From the NCBI RefSeq assembly GCF_011038795.1, contig NZ_JAAKDU010000009.1:17367-81366 (forward strand): a DNA stretch of 64,000 bases. Direction: 5' to 3'. A model generated the notes under the pieces. It made no database searches. It worked only from the letters and a program-made list of their open reading frames with translations, and was not told the DNA's origin. The translations under genes were made by a program, and so were the position numbers. Below are positions 55,690 to 64,000 of the stretch, in pieces (the stretch's first letter is position 1; each line of letters opens with the position of its first letter). Source of the stretch: Streptococcus tangpeifui. GTDB lineage: Bacteria > Bacillota > Bacilli > Lactobacillales > Streptococcaceae.

Positions 55690-55840
55690 GGAGGGGTCAA
55701 CTCAAAAATTGAAAATTTTGGTTCTCACCACACCCTAGTTTTAAGGTGGCGACCTTAAACGGTCTCCCCCCAGCTGCTGCGCCAAGAGCTTGTTCCAAAA
55801 TAGGAAGACTGGACGAGTTTTTGCCCAATTTCCCTTCCTA
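55690..55840. repeat. Family-1 repeat copy in the scrB-scrA gap
   Basis: It has AAAAATTGAAAATTTTGG, TTTTAAGGTGG, CTGCGCCAAGAGC and GGACGAGTTTTTGCCC, matching the 33.5 and 48.2 kb copies, but lacks the middle portion. Confidence 0.55.
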
Positions 55841-55943
55841 ACTCAGTTTAATGGGTAATGTCACTTTCTAAGCTTTATCTCGTAGGAAAAGTAGTGCTAT
55901 TTTTACAAAAAATTAGCCCACTGTTCCTCTTATTCATTTGGTC

Positions 55944-56115
55944 AATGTCAATACAGTATTATCGGCTGACCTGACTTTGTGTCGTGGGGATAAAATAAGT
56001 TTTATCTCTTTGAGATAACTTATTCCGCTAGTCGCTATGGCGATCTAACTATATTCCTTACTAATTCAGTCAGTCCAAGTGTTATCGATTGACCTGACTT
56101 CATGTCGCGGGTGGT
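55944..56115. repeat. Duplicated GACCTGACTT motif in the scrB-scrA gap
   Basis: A unit of about 40 bases (TTATCG..TGACCTGACTT..TGTCG.GGG) occurs at about 55955-55990 and again at about 56082-56113. A related piece (TTGATTTCGTGGGTATAAAA) is near 44580. The remaining 56116-56410 shows no gene. Confidence 0.45.
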
Positions 56116-56413
56116 ACAGTTTTGGTTTATGTTGAATTTTTAATGATAGGGGACTTTTGCTTATGAATAGTGTTGTATTATCTGTGATTCATAGACTATG
56201 TCACTGATAGAATCAAGAGCTTCTGAAAATTTTGTCAAGGGTTAGCAAAAAATTTTGAATATATTATCTTTAATTAGTGATAAATAAGCCGGTTTTACTA
56301 GGTTGTGCTATACATAGCCTTAGGAGATGCTGGTCAAGTTTAGATAACAGTCGAATAAATTTTTTAATGAGTTCAACAAGCTTGTAGGGAAAAATTTAAT
56401 TTCTGCAAAACGG

Positions 56414-56442
56414 TTGACATAGTAACGGTCTTGTGTTAAATT
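56414..56442 (+). promoter_or_regulatory. scrA promoter
   Basis: Consensus TTGACA (56414-56419), 17-base spacer, TAAATT (56437-56442). Confidence 0.65.
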
Positions 56443-56452
56443 AAGAATTGTA

Positions 56453-56467
56453 AAAAAGCGTTTTCAA
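56453..56467 (+). promoter_or_regulatory. ScrR/cre-like operator of scrA
   Basis: AAAAAGCGTTTTCAA matches the reverse of the catabolite-responsive consensus at 14 of 15 positions. It lies just after the expected transcription start, so ScrR or CcpA bound here would block early elongation. Confidence 0.6.
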
Positions 56468-56511
56468 AAATTGAAAGCTTTTATCTTATTAAATTTTAAA
56501 GGAGTTACGCA

Positions 56512-58476
56512 ATGGATTATGCTAAAGTAGCTGCCGACGTTATTAAAGCGGTCGGTAAAGATAATCTTGTCGCTGGTGCCCACTGTGCCACTCGTCTGCG
56601 CCTTGTTTTAAAAGACGATACGAAGGTTGACCAAGAGGCTCTTGATAACAATCCCGATGTCAAAGGGACTTTCAAAATGGATGGCCAATATCAGGTTATT
56701 ATTGGTGCTGGTGACGTTAACCATGTTTATGCCGAGTTGATTAAACAAACTGGCTTGCAGGAAGTTTCTACCGAAGAGGTTAAGAAAATTGCAGCAGAAG
56801 GACATAAGCAAAACCCAATTATGGCCTTTATTAAAGTTCTGTCTGAAATTTTTGTACCTATTATCCCAGCTCTTGTTGCCGGCGGTCTCTTGATGGCGGT
56901 CAATAACATCTTTAAGTCAGAAGGATTGTTTGGATCACAATCATTGATTGCCCAATACCCGCAAGTTTCCGGTATTTCTGATATGCTGACTGTCTTGTCG
57001 GATGCTCCATTTATCTATATGCCGGTCTTGCTTGGTATCTCAACTGCTAAACGTTTTGGCGGTAACCAGTTCCTTGGAGCTGCTCTTGGACTCATGATGA
57101 GTTCGCAAGAGCTTAATGAAGCTGTGGTGAAGGCAGCTGGAACGTCACTGAATTGGAATTTCTTTGGCTGGACACTTCATGCACAGCAATATACTTCACA
57201 AGTTATTCCAGCGATTATCGCCGTTTGGGTTATGTGTATCATTGAAAAATGGTTCCACAAACACTTGCATTCAGCAGTTGACTTTACCTTTACACCGCTT
57301 TTCACAATGATTATCTCAGGTTTCTTGACCTTTGCCATCATTGGTCCGGTCTTTGGTCAAGTTTCTGACTGGGTAGCCAATGGTTTGGTTTGGTTATATG
57401 ATACCTTAGGCTTCTTGGGTATGGGTATCTTTGGTGCTTTCTATACGCCAATCGTTGTTACGGGACTTCACCAATCCTTCCCAGCCTTCGAAACAATCCT
57501 GCTTAATTCCTATAAAGCTGGTCATGGCTCAGGGGACTTTATCTTCGTTGTGGCCTCAATGGCCAATATGGCACAGGCCGCTGCAGCTTTTGCTATCTTT
57601 GCCTTGACTAAGAATTCTAAAACTAAGGGGCTTTCAAGTTCAGCTGGTGTTTCAGCTCTTCTTGGTATTACAGAACCAGCAGTCTTTGGGGTTAACTTGA
57701 AATACCGTTTCCCATTCTTCTGTGCCTTGGTAGGTTCGGCTATTGCAGCAGCCATTGCTGGTCTTTTACGAGTTATTGCTGTATCATTAGGCTCGGCTGG
57801 TGTCCTTGGTCTTATCTCTATCACCCCTAAATCAATTCCTTTCTATTTGGTCTGTGAAGCGATTTCCTTCGTTATTGCTTTTCTGATCACTTACTACTAT
57901 GGTAAGACTAAGGAAGCCAAGGTCTTTGAAGCAGAAGCGGCTGTGGCTGCTGCCGAAGCAGATGTCGAAGTACACGGTCTTGATGAAGCCTCCGGCAATG
58001 AACAAGCAGCCAAAACAGAAGTTTCTGAAGAAACCATTTACGCTCCCCTTGATGGTCAAGTTGTTGAACTGTCTTCTGTCAATGACCCTGTCTTCTCATC
58101 AGGGGCTATGGGTAAAGGTGTCGCTATTAAACCTAATGGCAATACGATTGTATCGCCGGTTGATGGCATTGTACAAATTGCTTTTGAAACTGGCCATGCC
58201 TATGGTTTGAAATCAGATCAAGGAGCTGAAGTTCTTATTCATATCGGTATTGATACTGTCTCAATGGATGGTAAAGGTTTTGAGCAAAAGGTCAAAGCCA
58301 ATCAAGCTATTAAGAAGGGTGACGTTCTTGGAACATTTGATGCAGCAGCTATTGCAGCAGCGGGTCTGGAAGACACGACAATGGTTATCGTAACCAACTC
58401 TGCGGATTATACAGACGTTACTCCGGTAGCCTCAGGTGCTGTTACGGCTGGTGCTGATTTGCTTGAAGTAAAATAA
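56512..58476 (+). CDS. scrA: Sucrose-specific PTS IIBCA transporter
   Basis: This 654-residue protein imports sucrose as sucrose-6-P. The IIB domain (1-85) has phosphocysteine Cys25 in [13 protein letters not shown] (about 105-465) has about ten helices with [18 protein letters not shown]. An acidic Ala-rich linker (about 475-505) leads to the glucose-type IIA domain (about 510-654) with His577 in [19 protein letters not shown] precedes the ATG. It works with ScrB and ScrK. Confidence 0.95.
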   Translation: MDYAKVAADVIKAVGKDNLVAGAHCATRLRLVLKDDTKVDQEALDNNPDVKGTFKMDGQYQVIIGAGDVNHVYAELIKQTGLQEVSTEEVKKIAAEGHKQNPIMAFIKVLSEIFVPIIPALVAGGLLMAVNNIFKSEGLFGSQSLIAQYPQVSGISDMLTVLSDAPFIYMPVLLGISTAKRFGGNQFLGAALGLMMSSQELNEAVVKAAGTSLNWNFFGWTLHAQQYTSQVIPAIIAVWVMCIIEKWFHKHLHSAVDFTFTPLFTMIISGFLTFAIIGPVFGQVSDWVANGLVWLYDTLGFLGMGIFGAFYTPIVVTGLHQSFPAFETILLNSYKAGHGSGDFIFVVASMANMAQAAAAFAIFALTKNSKTKGLSSSAGVSALLGITEPAVFGVNLKYRFPFFCALVGSAIAAAIAGLLRVIAVSLGSAGVLGLISITPKSIPFYLVCEAISFVIAFLITYYYGKTKEAKVFEAEAAVAAAEADVEVHGLDEASGNEQAAKTEVSEETIYAPLDGQVVELSSVNDPVFSSGAMGKGVAIKPNGNTIVSPVDGIVQIAFETGHAYGLKSDQGAEVLIHIGIDTVSMDGKGFEQKVKANQAIKKGDVLGTFDAAAIAAAGLEDTTMVIVTNSADYTDVTPVASGAVTAGADLLEVK

Positions 58477-58492
58477 GTTTTTGGTATATTCT

Positions 58493-58530
58493 AAAGGGAG
58501 TGAGATTTCGGTCTTGGTCCCTTTTGTTTG
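58493..58530 (+). terminator. scrA terminator
   Basis: AAAGGGA (58493-58499) and TCCCTTT (58518-58524), then T-rich DNA. Confidence 0.6.
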
Positions 58531-58576
58531 CTGTTCAAAAACTCCTTTTATTGGGCAGGAAACCTTGGGATTTCCA

Positions 58577-58605
58577 TTGATTTATGCTCTTGAATTTTTT
58601 ATAAT
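58577..58605 (+). promoter_or_regulatory. scrK promoter
   Basis: TTGATT (58577-58582), 17-base spacer, TATAAT (58600-58605), 35 bases before the ATG. Confidence 0.65.
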
Positions 58606-58640
58606 GAAAAGGAATAGATTGGTAAAGAAAGGAAAAAATA

Positions 58641-59528
58641 ATGACTAAATTATATGGAAGTGTGGAAGCAGGCGGGACCAAGTTTGTCTGTGCTGTCGGC
58701 GATGAAAATTTTCAGGTCGTCGAAAAAGTGCAGTTCCCAACGACGACACCCTATGAAACCATTGATAAGACGGTAGGATTTTTTAAAAAATTTGAAGCTG
58801 ACTTGCAAGGAATTGCCATCGGCTCATTTGGACCTGTTGATATTGACGAAAATTCGAAAACCTATGGCTATATCACCAAGACCCCTAAGCCTAATTGGTC
58901 AAATGTAGATTTGGTTGGCTTGATTGCTAAAGAATTCAAGGTTCCTTTCTATTTTACGACAGATGTCAATTCATCGGCTTATGGTGAAGCTATGGTTCGC
59001 CAAGGGGTTGAAAATCTGGTTTATTACACCATCGGAACGGGTATCGGCGCTGGGGCTATCCAACGCGGAGAATTTGTTGGTGGTGCTGGTCATACAGAGG
59101 CTGGCCATGTTTACGTTGCCCTGCACCCCAGCGATGTGGCTAATGAATTCCACGGAACCTGTCCTTTCCATAATGGCTGTTTGGAGGGGTTAGCGGCTGG
59201 TCCTTCACTGGAAGCCCGCACAGGAATTCGGGGCGAGCTGATTGAACAGCATTCAGATGTTTGGGATATTCAGGCTTACTATATCGCCCAAGCTGCTGTT
59301 CAAGCAACCCTTCTTTACCGTCCAGATGTGATTGTCTTTGGCGGTGGTGTGATGGCTCAAGAGCACATGTTACGCCGGGTGCGTGAGAAATTTACGAATC
59401 TGCTCAATGATTATCTTCCTGTTCCGCCTGTTGAAGATTATATTGTCACACCAGCTGTATCTGGTAATGGCTCAGCTACTATCGGTAATTTTGCCTTAGC
59501 GAAAAAGGTCGCAGAGCGTTTTGATTAG
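58641..59528 (+). CDS. scrK: Fructokinase (ROK family)
   Basis: This 295-residue kinase phosphorylates the fructose freed by ScrB. It has the ATP loop EAGGTKFVCAVG, IGTGIGAGAIQ, and the ROK zinc motif GHTEAGH with CPFHNGCLEG. AAAGAAAGGAAAAA precedes the ATG. It has its own promoter and terminator. Confidence 0.93.
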   Translation: MTKLYGSVEAGGTKFVCAVGDENFQVVEKVQFPTTTPYETIDKTVGFFKKFEADLQGIAIGSFGPVDIDENSKTYGYITKTPKPNWSNVDLVGLIAKEFKVPFYFTTDVNSSAYGEAMVRQGVENLVYYTIGTGIGAGAIQRGEFVGGAGHTEAGHVYVALHPSDVANEFHGTCPFHNGCLEGLAAGPSLEARTGIRGELIEQHSDVWDIQAYYIAQAAVQATLLYRPDVIVFGGGVMAQEHMLRRVREKFTNLLNDYLPVPPVEDYIVTPAVSGNGSATIGNFALAKKVAERFD

Positions 59529-59540
59529 TAAAGTAATAAT

Positions 59541-59589
59541 AGTGAATAGGTGCTAGATCGTTGCTGGTCTCTTCCTATTCACTTTTTTT
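59541..59589 (+). terminator. scrK terminator
   Basis: AGTGAATAGG (59541-59550) and CCTATTCACT (59574-59583) pair, followed by six T residues. Confidence 0.85.
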
Positions 59590-59637
59590 CTTTTGGGAAA
59601 AATGTTAGAATGGCAGTAAAAACGGAGGAAAACAGCC

Positions 59638-60585
59638 ATGGCAGAACCATTATTTTTAAAGGCTAGTATGCATGATAAAATTTGGGGTGGGACAAGACTG
59701 AGAGATGTCTATGGTTATGATATCCCGACAGAAACAACCGGAGAATATTGGGCTATTTCCGGTCACCCTCATGGGGTTTCCATTATTGAAAACGGCTCTC
59801 TGGCTGATCAGGGTCTGGATCGGGTTTATCGAGAGAGGCCCGAGCTCTTTGGCAATCCATCCAGTCCGGTTTTTCCACTCTTAACGAAGATTTTAGATGC
59901 TAATGATTGGCTCAGTGTTCAAGTTCACCCTGACGATGCTTATGCTCAGGAACATGAGGGGGAGTTAGGAAAAACTGAGTGTTGGTATATTCTGACTGCT
60001 GATGAGGGAGCGGAAATTATCTACGGACATACCGCTCAGAGTCGTCAGGAATTAGCAGAGCGGATTGAAGCTGGAGACTGGGATCAACTCTTAACAAGAG
60101 TACCTGTCAAAGCTGGCGATTTTTTCTATGTTCCAAGCGGCACGATGCATGCTATTGGTAAGGGAATTATGGTGTTGGAAACACAGCAATCCAGTGATAC
60201 AACTTATCGGGTTTATGATTTTGACCGTCCTGATGCGTCAGGGAACTTGCGCCCTCTGCATATTCAGCAGTCCATTGATGTCATGACGATTGGTCAACCG
60301 CAAAATTCCCACCCTGCCACTTTAAAAACGGGTGACTTAACCTCAACCTTGCTGGTAGCTAATGAATTCTTTACGGTCTATAAGTGGGAGGTTGTTGGTC
60401 AGACTTATTTTGAAGCTGCTGCTCCTTACTATCTTGTTAGTGTCATTGATGGTCAGGGACAGATTAGGATTGCTGATCAGTCCTATCCATTGGAGAAAGG
60501 GCAACATTTTATCCTGCCTAATACCGTTAGAAATTGGGAAATGTCTGGGGATTTATCTATGATTGTCAGTCATATAACGGATTAA
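59638..60585 (+). CDS. manA: Mannose-6-phosphate isomerase, class I
   Basis: This 315-residue cupin enzyme interconverts mannose-6-P and fructose-6-P. It has HDKIWGGTRLRDVYGYDIPT, zinc ligands in VQVHPDDAYAQEHEG and GKTECWYIL, and GDFFYVPSGTMHAIGKG. GGAGG precedes the ATG. The position after scrK is common in streptococci. Confidence 0.94.
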   Translation: MAEPLFLKASMHDKIWGGTRLRDVYGYDIPTETTGEYWAISGHPHGVSIIENGSLADQGLDRVYRERPELFGNPSSPVFPLLTKILDANDWLSVQVHPDDAYAQEHEGELGKTECWYILTADEGAEIIYGHTAQSRQELAERIEAGDWDQLLTRVPVKAGDFFYVPSGTMHAIGKGIMVLETQQSSDTTYRVYDFDRPDASGNLRPLHIQQSIDVMTIGQPQNSHPATLKTGDLTSTLLVANEFFTVYKWEVVGQTYFEAAAPYYLVSVIDGQGQIRIADQSYPLEKGQHFILPNTVRNWEMSGDLSMIVSHITD

Positions 60586-60591
60586 TAAAGC

Positions 60592-60627
60592 AAATCAAGG
60601 AGCAGCGACAGGCTCCTTGATTTTTTT
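60592..60627 (+). terminator. manA terminator
   Basis: AAATCAAGGAG and CTCCTTGATTT form a perfect 11-bp stem over 10 bases, followed by T residues. Confidence 0.88.
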
Positions 60628-61047
60628 GATTAGTGACTTTTAGTCCGTCTCGCGTCCTTTGGTGCGAGACAAAAAACACTCATTTGGCAAGTGATCATAT
60701 TAGGTTGTGATGCTATTTTTGAAGCTGTATAGGTGTTAAATTCTAAAAAATATAGGACGTAGTCAAGCGGAGAAAGTGAGCAAGATAAAAAGCAGAATTC
60801 TCAGAGTAAGTTCTAGGCTTCAGATCAGCAGAATTTAGTCTGAGAAAAGTACCTCATCTCAACAGAATTTAGTCTTAGGCTAAGTTCTGTTTTTGGTTAG
60901 AATGCAGTCGTAACGAGGTCATGGTATTGCCTTCCTGTCAAAGAGTGGACAGTAAAACGACCGATAAAATAAAAATAATTAAAAACATTACATTTAGGTT
61001 GCAATTATTTTTCTTAAGCTTTATAATTAGAGTGATTGTGCTTGCTT
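60628..61047. other. Intergenic stretch before the surface protein gene
   Basis: No gene. CAGAATTTAGTCT occurs twice (about 60832 and 60864) near a diverged CAGAATTCTCAGAGT, giving a small imperfect repeat cluster. AGTCCGTCTCGC and GTGCGAGAC arms around 60642-60670 can pair weakly. Confidence 0.4.
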
Positions 61048-61078
61048 TTGACAATAGATGTTTAAAAGTGTTTATAAT
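61048..61078 (+). promoter_or_regulatory. Promoter of the YSIRK surface protein gene
   Basis: Both hexamers are consensus: TTGACA (61048-61053) and TATAAT (61073-61078). The 19-base spacer is longer than usual, which may weaken it or require a factor. The ATG is 37 bases downstream, behind AGAGAGGGATGG. Confidence 0.55.
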
Positions 61079-61114
61079 CAACATAAAATCTTTAGAGAGG
61101 GATGGATACATTCT

Positions 61115-64000
61115 ATGAAACCTAAGCCTAGGAAATCTAAGTATTCTATTCAAAGGAAAGAATACTTTTCTATTCGTAAGTTTAAGTTTGGCGCAGCTTC
61201 GGCCTTGATTGGGGTCAGTTTGTTCGCTACAGGTAGCGTTCTCGCTGAAGAGCAGCCCCAAACTCAGTCTACAGTCGTAGCTGTTCAGTCTTCGGAAGGG
61301 TCAGCCGGTCAGTCGGTTGGTTCGGATCAAGCAGTGACGCCAACACAGGATGCTGGTGTTAGCAATAGCACTGGTGAAAGTCAGGCGAGCCTATCAAGGG
61401 AGAATAATAGTCTGGCAGAAACGTCACAAAATGCAGAACAAACTACCGATAATGATCCAACTGCTGATCACTCGCAAGTAAGCGAGGGCTCACAATCAAA
61501 TAGCCACGTTAGTGATTCGGCTAGAGTGAATGCTGCAGGGCAGAATGCCTATGTTTTTTATAAGGTACGTTATGTTGAGCAAGGAGCTGATGGTTCCGAA
61601 ACGACGATTGCTCAGACACCAGCTAAATCCTTGGTGATTCCTGCTGATGATTTGGCTGATAAAATTGTGACTGAAACAGCCAACTTAAATCAACTAGGCT
61701 TATCAGGTTATGCTTTAGCTCCAAATCAAGCTGATACGCAAGCTGTTGCAGCTTTAGAACTTCAAAAGTCCAAGTATGTAACGTTCTATGTTCAAAAGAC
61801 TGCTAATCAGGTGACAGCTGCAGCAAGTAATGGGCAGACTTCTGCACAGCATCATAGTAGGCAAATTGCTACTGAACAGCGTGGTGGTCAAGCTCAAAGC
61901 ACCCTTGGTGTGACTATTGGCCGTGACTATCAATCGCTGAATGAAGCGAGCAGTATCCGTCCCATTGCTATCACAGCGACCCAATCTGGTCAGGCGATTG
62001 ATCTTGTCCTTATGGGCAATGTTGATGAAGATGAGGAGGAAACATCAGATAGTAAGGCAGCACAGGCAGAGTTGTCCTTTAGTTATACTAAAGAAGGGAC
62101 AGCTGAAGTAGTTGATGGGCTGCCTGCCGGCCTCTTCTATGATGCTGAAAGTGGCCAATTAACGGGGGCAGTCCTCCAATCTGGTCAGTATACAATTAAA
62201 GCTACTGTGCAAGCCGCTGATGGGGCTACAGCCAGCAAGACTATTGATCTGGATGTTAATGCGCTGCCTAAGAGTGATCAGGCTGTTTTTTCTGGTCGTA
62301 AAATTTCTGGTATTGCCGTTAATGGTGGAATTAATGCGGTCTCAACTAAATTTAGCTACAGTGCAACGATTCAGGGAGAAACCGTTACTAAGGATGGTCT
62401 GCCAGAAGGCCTAGTGTATGATTCATCCACTGGTAAAATTGAAGGGCAGGTTGCTCAGGCCGGCAGCTATACTATTTTGTCGCAGGCTAGTGTTGAAGCA
62501 ACAAACCCTGACGGTACCTATGTTGGTTCAGGTGCTGTAACTTATGTAACAGAAAGCCATTTATATGTAGCTGAACAAAATGGTCCTGGTCTGCCATCTG
62601 TTTCGCTTACGGCTAATCCGATAAATGCATCAGCCGTGTCTGCTCAGCCAACCCAATCGGGCGGCTCTGTATTTAGGGCTGTAGCTGGTGAAAATCCTGT
62701 GGGTACCGTTCATCTGGGCGACAATGCAACACCATCCAACAATCATGATACCGCTATTGGTTACTATGCAGAAACCAATGTTGATTTGGATAATAAGGGC
62801 GGTGCAGTTGCTCTTGGTACTTATACAAAAGCCAACGGTGAAAATGCGATTGCTATTGGTAATACTGCCAATGCTGGCGCTAATTCAGCCATTGCCCTCG
62901 GTGGTAAAGCAAGCGGTGTCGGCGCAATAAATATTGGTTATACAGCTTCTGCCGATGCCGATTCAAGTGTTAGTGTGGGCTACTATGCCAATGCCAAAGC
63001 GGCCAACAGTATAGCGCTTGGTACCCAAGCTAAATCGAAAGCGATTCTTTCCTCAGCAGTTGGTCCTTCAGCTGAATCTACTTATTATAATTCTGTTGCT
63101 CTTGGTGCATATTCTAGAACAGATTCAGAAGCAACCGCAGAGAATGAAGCAACTGTCAATAATATTACTTATTCCGGTTTTGCCGGTCAGGTGAAAGCTG
63201 ATGGCGATCAGGTTTCAGTTGGTTATAAAGATAAAGAACGTCAAATCAAAAATGTTGCAGCGGGAGCTATTTCTGAAAGTTCCACAGATGCTGTCAACGG
63301 TTCGCAATTGTACCTTCTGACCAGAGATTATCATTGGATTGCTACATCCGGTACTGCTGGAACAGGTACGCAAAATCAAGTGAACGATACCAATGTTGCC
63401 CCTGATGCTCAGCAGGTTCATGGTGGTGATACCATTACCTTCCGCGCAGGAAACGGTCTTAATATTGAGCAGAATGGCAATGTCTTCACCTATTCAATTA
63501 ATACTCAGAAACCTAAGCTCGAGATTACACCGGGTGAAAATGGTACCTACACGGTTAAATACACTGATGCCTTTGGACAAGAAGCTTCGGCACAATTTAC
63601 TGTTAATACTATTAAAGGTGAAAAAGGTGACAAAGGCGATACCGGAGCCGCAGGTCGCGATGGCGTAGATGGTAAAGCAGGCGCCGCGGGTTACGTCAAT
63701 GTCGTCGATAACCACGATGGCACCAAGACGATCACCACAGGAACCGATACTAACGGTGATGGTGTGGTCTCAGAAGATGAAAAGAGCCGTGTCACTGTTT
63801 CCGATGGAGCCCAAGGAGCCAAAGGTGATAAAGGCGATACCGGAGCTGCAGGTCGAGATGGCCGAGATGGCGTAGATGGCAAAGACGGTAAAGCAGGTGC
63901 CGCCGGTTTCGTCGATGTTGTGGATAACCACAACGGCACCAAGACGATTACGACTGGTACGGATACCAACGGTGATGGCATCGTTTCTGACGATGAAAAG
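61115..64000 (+). CDS. YSIRK-signal surface protein with YadA-type head and neck and collagen-like repeats (partial)
   Basis: The frame is open for 962 codons to the window edge. Residues 1-44 are a YSIRK-type signal (YFSIRKFKFGAASALIG), cut after VLA. A Ser/Gln-rich stretch (45-145), a MucBP-like region (about 147-235) and two He_PIG-type Ig-like domains (about 320-475) follow. Residues 547-690 are YadA-head repeats (AIGYYAE, AVALGTYTKA, AIAIGNTANA, SIALGTQAKS). Residues 700-732 are a trimeric-autotransporter neck (SVGYKDKERQIKNVAAGA, TDAVNGSQL). From 835 collagen-like GXY runs alternate with an EF-hand-like DTNGDGVVSEDE segment. A sortase signal is expected beyond the edge. Likely a trimeric adhesin. 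Confidence 0.88.
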   Translation, partial: MKPKPRKSKYSIQRKEYFSIRKFKFGAASALIGVSLFATGSVLAEEQPQTQSTVVAVQSSEGSAGQSVGSDQAVTPTQDAGVSNSTGESQASLSRENNSLAETSQNAEQTTDNDPTADHSQVSEGSQSNSHVSDSARVNAAGQNAYVFYKVRYVEQGADGSETTIAQTPAKSLVIPADDLADKIVTETANLNQLGLSGYALAPNQADTQAVAALELQKSKYVTFYVQKTANQVTAAASNGQTSAQHHSRQIATEQRGGQAQSTLGVTIGRDYQSLNEASSIRPIAITATQSGQAIDLVLMGNVDEDEEETSDSKAAQAELSFSYTKEGTAEVVDGLPAGLFYDAESGQLTGAVLQSGQYTIKATVQAADGATASKTIDLDVNALPKSDQAVFSGRKISGIAVNGGINAVSTKFSYSATIQGETVTKDGLPEGLVYDSSTGKIEGQVAQAGSYTILSQASVEATNPDGTYVGSGAVTYVTESHLYVAEQNGPGLPSVSLTANPINASAVSAQPTQSGGSVFRAVAGENPVGTVHLGDNATPSNNHDTAIGYYAETNVDLDNKGGAVALGTYTKANGENAIAIGNTANAGANSAIALGGKASGVGAINIGYTASADADSSVSVGYYANAKAANSIALGTQAKSKAILSSAVGPSAESTYYNSVALGAYSRTDSEATAENEATVNNITYSGFAGQVKADGDQVSVGYKDKERQIKNVAAGAISESSTDAVNGSQLYLLTRDYHWIATSGTAGTGTQNQVNDTNVAPDAQQVHGGDTITFRAGNGLNIEQNGNVFTYSINTQKPKLEITPGENGTYTVKYTDAFGQEASAQFTVNTIKGEKGDKGDTGAAGRDGVDGKAGAAGYVNVVDNHDGTKTITTGTDTNGDGVVSEDEKSRVTVSDGAQGAKGDKGDTGAAGRDGRDGVDGKDGKAGAAGFVDVVDNHNGTKTITTGTDTNGDGIVSDDEK

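Noticed and set aside
62220..63981. Several short frames in other registers inside the surface protein gene
   Set aside because: They follow from the repetitive codon use of the collagen-like and head repeats; the main frame is open throughout with a signal peptide.

Overview
The window looks like a chromosomal segment of an oral, probably mutans-group Streptococcus. Supporting features are PepX beside a Gla-type aquaglyceroporin, CppA, the rnhC/zapA/cvpA/mutS2 block, a T-box-controlled glyQS, the efp/asp23/nusB block, the divergent scrRB/scrAK sucrose loci and a YSIRK-signal surface protein. Promoters are of the SigA type with 17-bp spacers, and intergenic DNA is rich in hairpins and short repeats. 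The species cannot be fixed from the sequence alone. No tRNA, rRNA, CRISPR array or intact insertion sequence was seen.

Layout. 1-9 kb: end of an unknown gene, an HdiR/LexA-like self-cleaving repressor, pepX (-), aquaglyceroporin, TauE-type transporter (-), cppA with a serine hydrolase and a decayed DUF1697 gene, acyltransferase 3 (-). 9.7-18.7 kb: pflB (-), dinB (+), a small membrane protein gene with recD2 (-), lepB with rnhC (-). 19-24.8 kb: zapA, cvpA, mutS2, thioesterase, HAD phosphatase, a DUF4352-like membrane-anchored protein behind a (TA)8 promoter spacer.

25.0-29.0 kb (minus strand) is a bacteriocin island. It holds three intact double-glycine-leader precursors, one precursor broken by an apparent single-base loss, at least two further remnants, a 116-residue four-helix putative immunity protein with a decayed paralogue, and about seven membrane micro-proteins of 27-59 residues. 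No transporter or regulator for it lies in the window.

29.4-43.8 kb: nagA; glutathione-type formaldehyde detoxification (adhC, fghA) split by repeats; a START-like/MarR/EVE operon with a palindromic operator inside its promoter; T-box, glyQ and glyS; a DUF896 gene; and a PRD regulator plus fructose-family PTS and allulose-6-phosphate 3-epimerase operon, presumably for allulose or allose. 43.8-61 kb: 1.5 kb of repeats, uvrA, a coiled-coil membrane protein, pepP, a dCMP deaminase, efp, asp23, nusB, the scr sucrose genes and manA.

From 61.1 kb to the edge an open frame encodes a YSIRK-signal surface protein. It carries Ig-like domains, a YadA-type trimeric-autotransporter head and neck, then alternating collagen-like and EF-hand-like repeats. 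Finding that head and neck on a Gram-positive export signal is the most striking feature here. Several intergenic repeat families, some directly abutting start codons, are the second theme.
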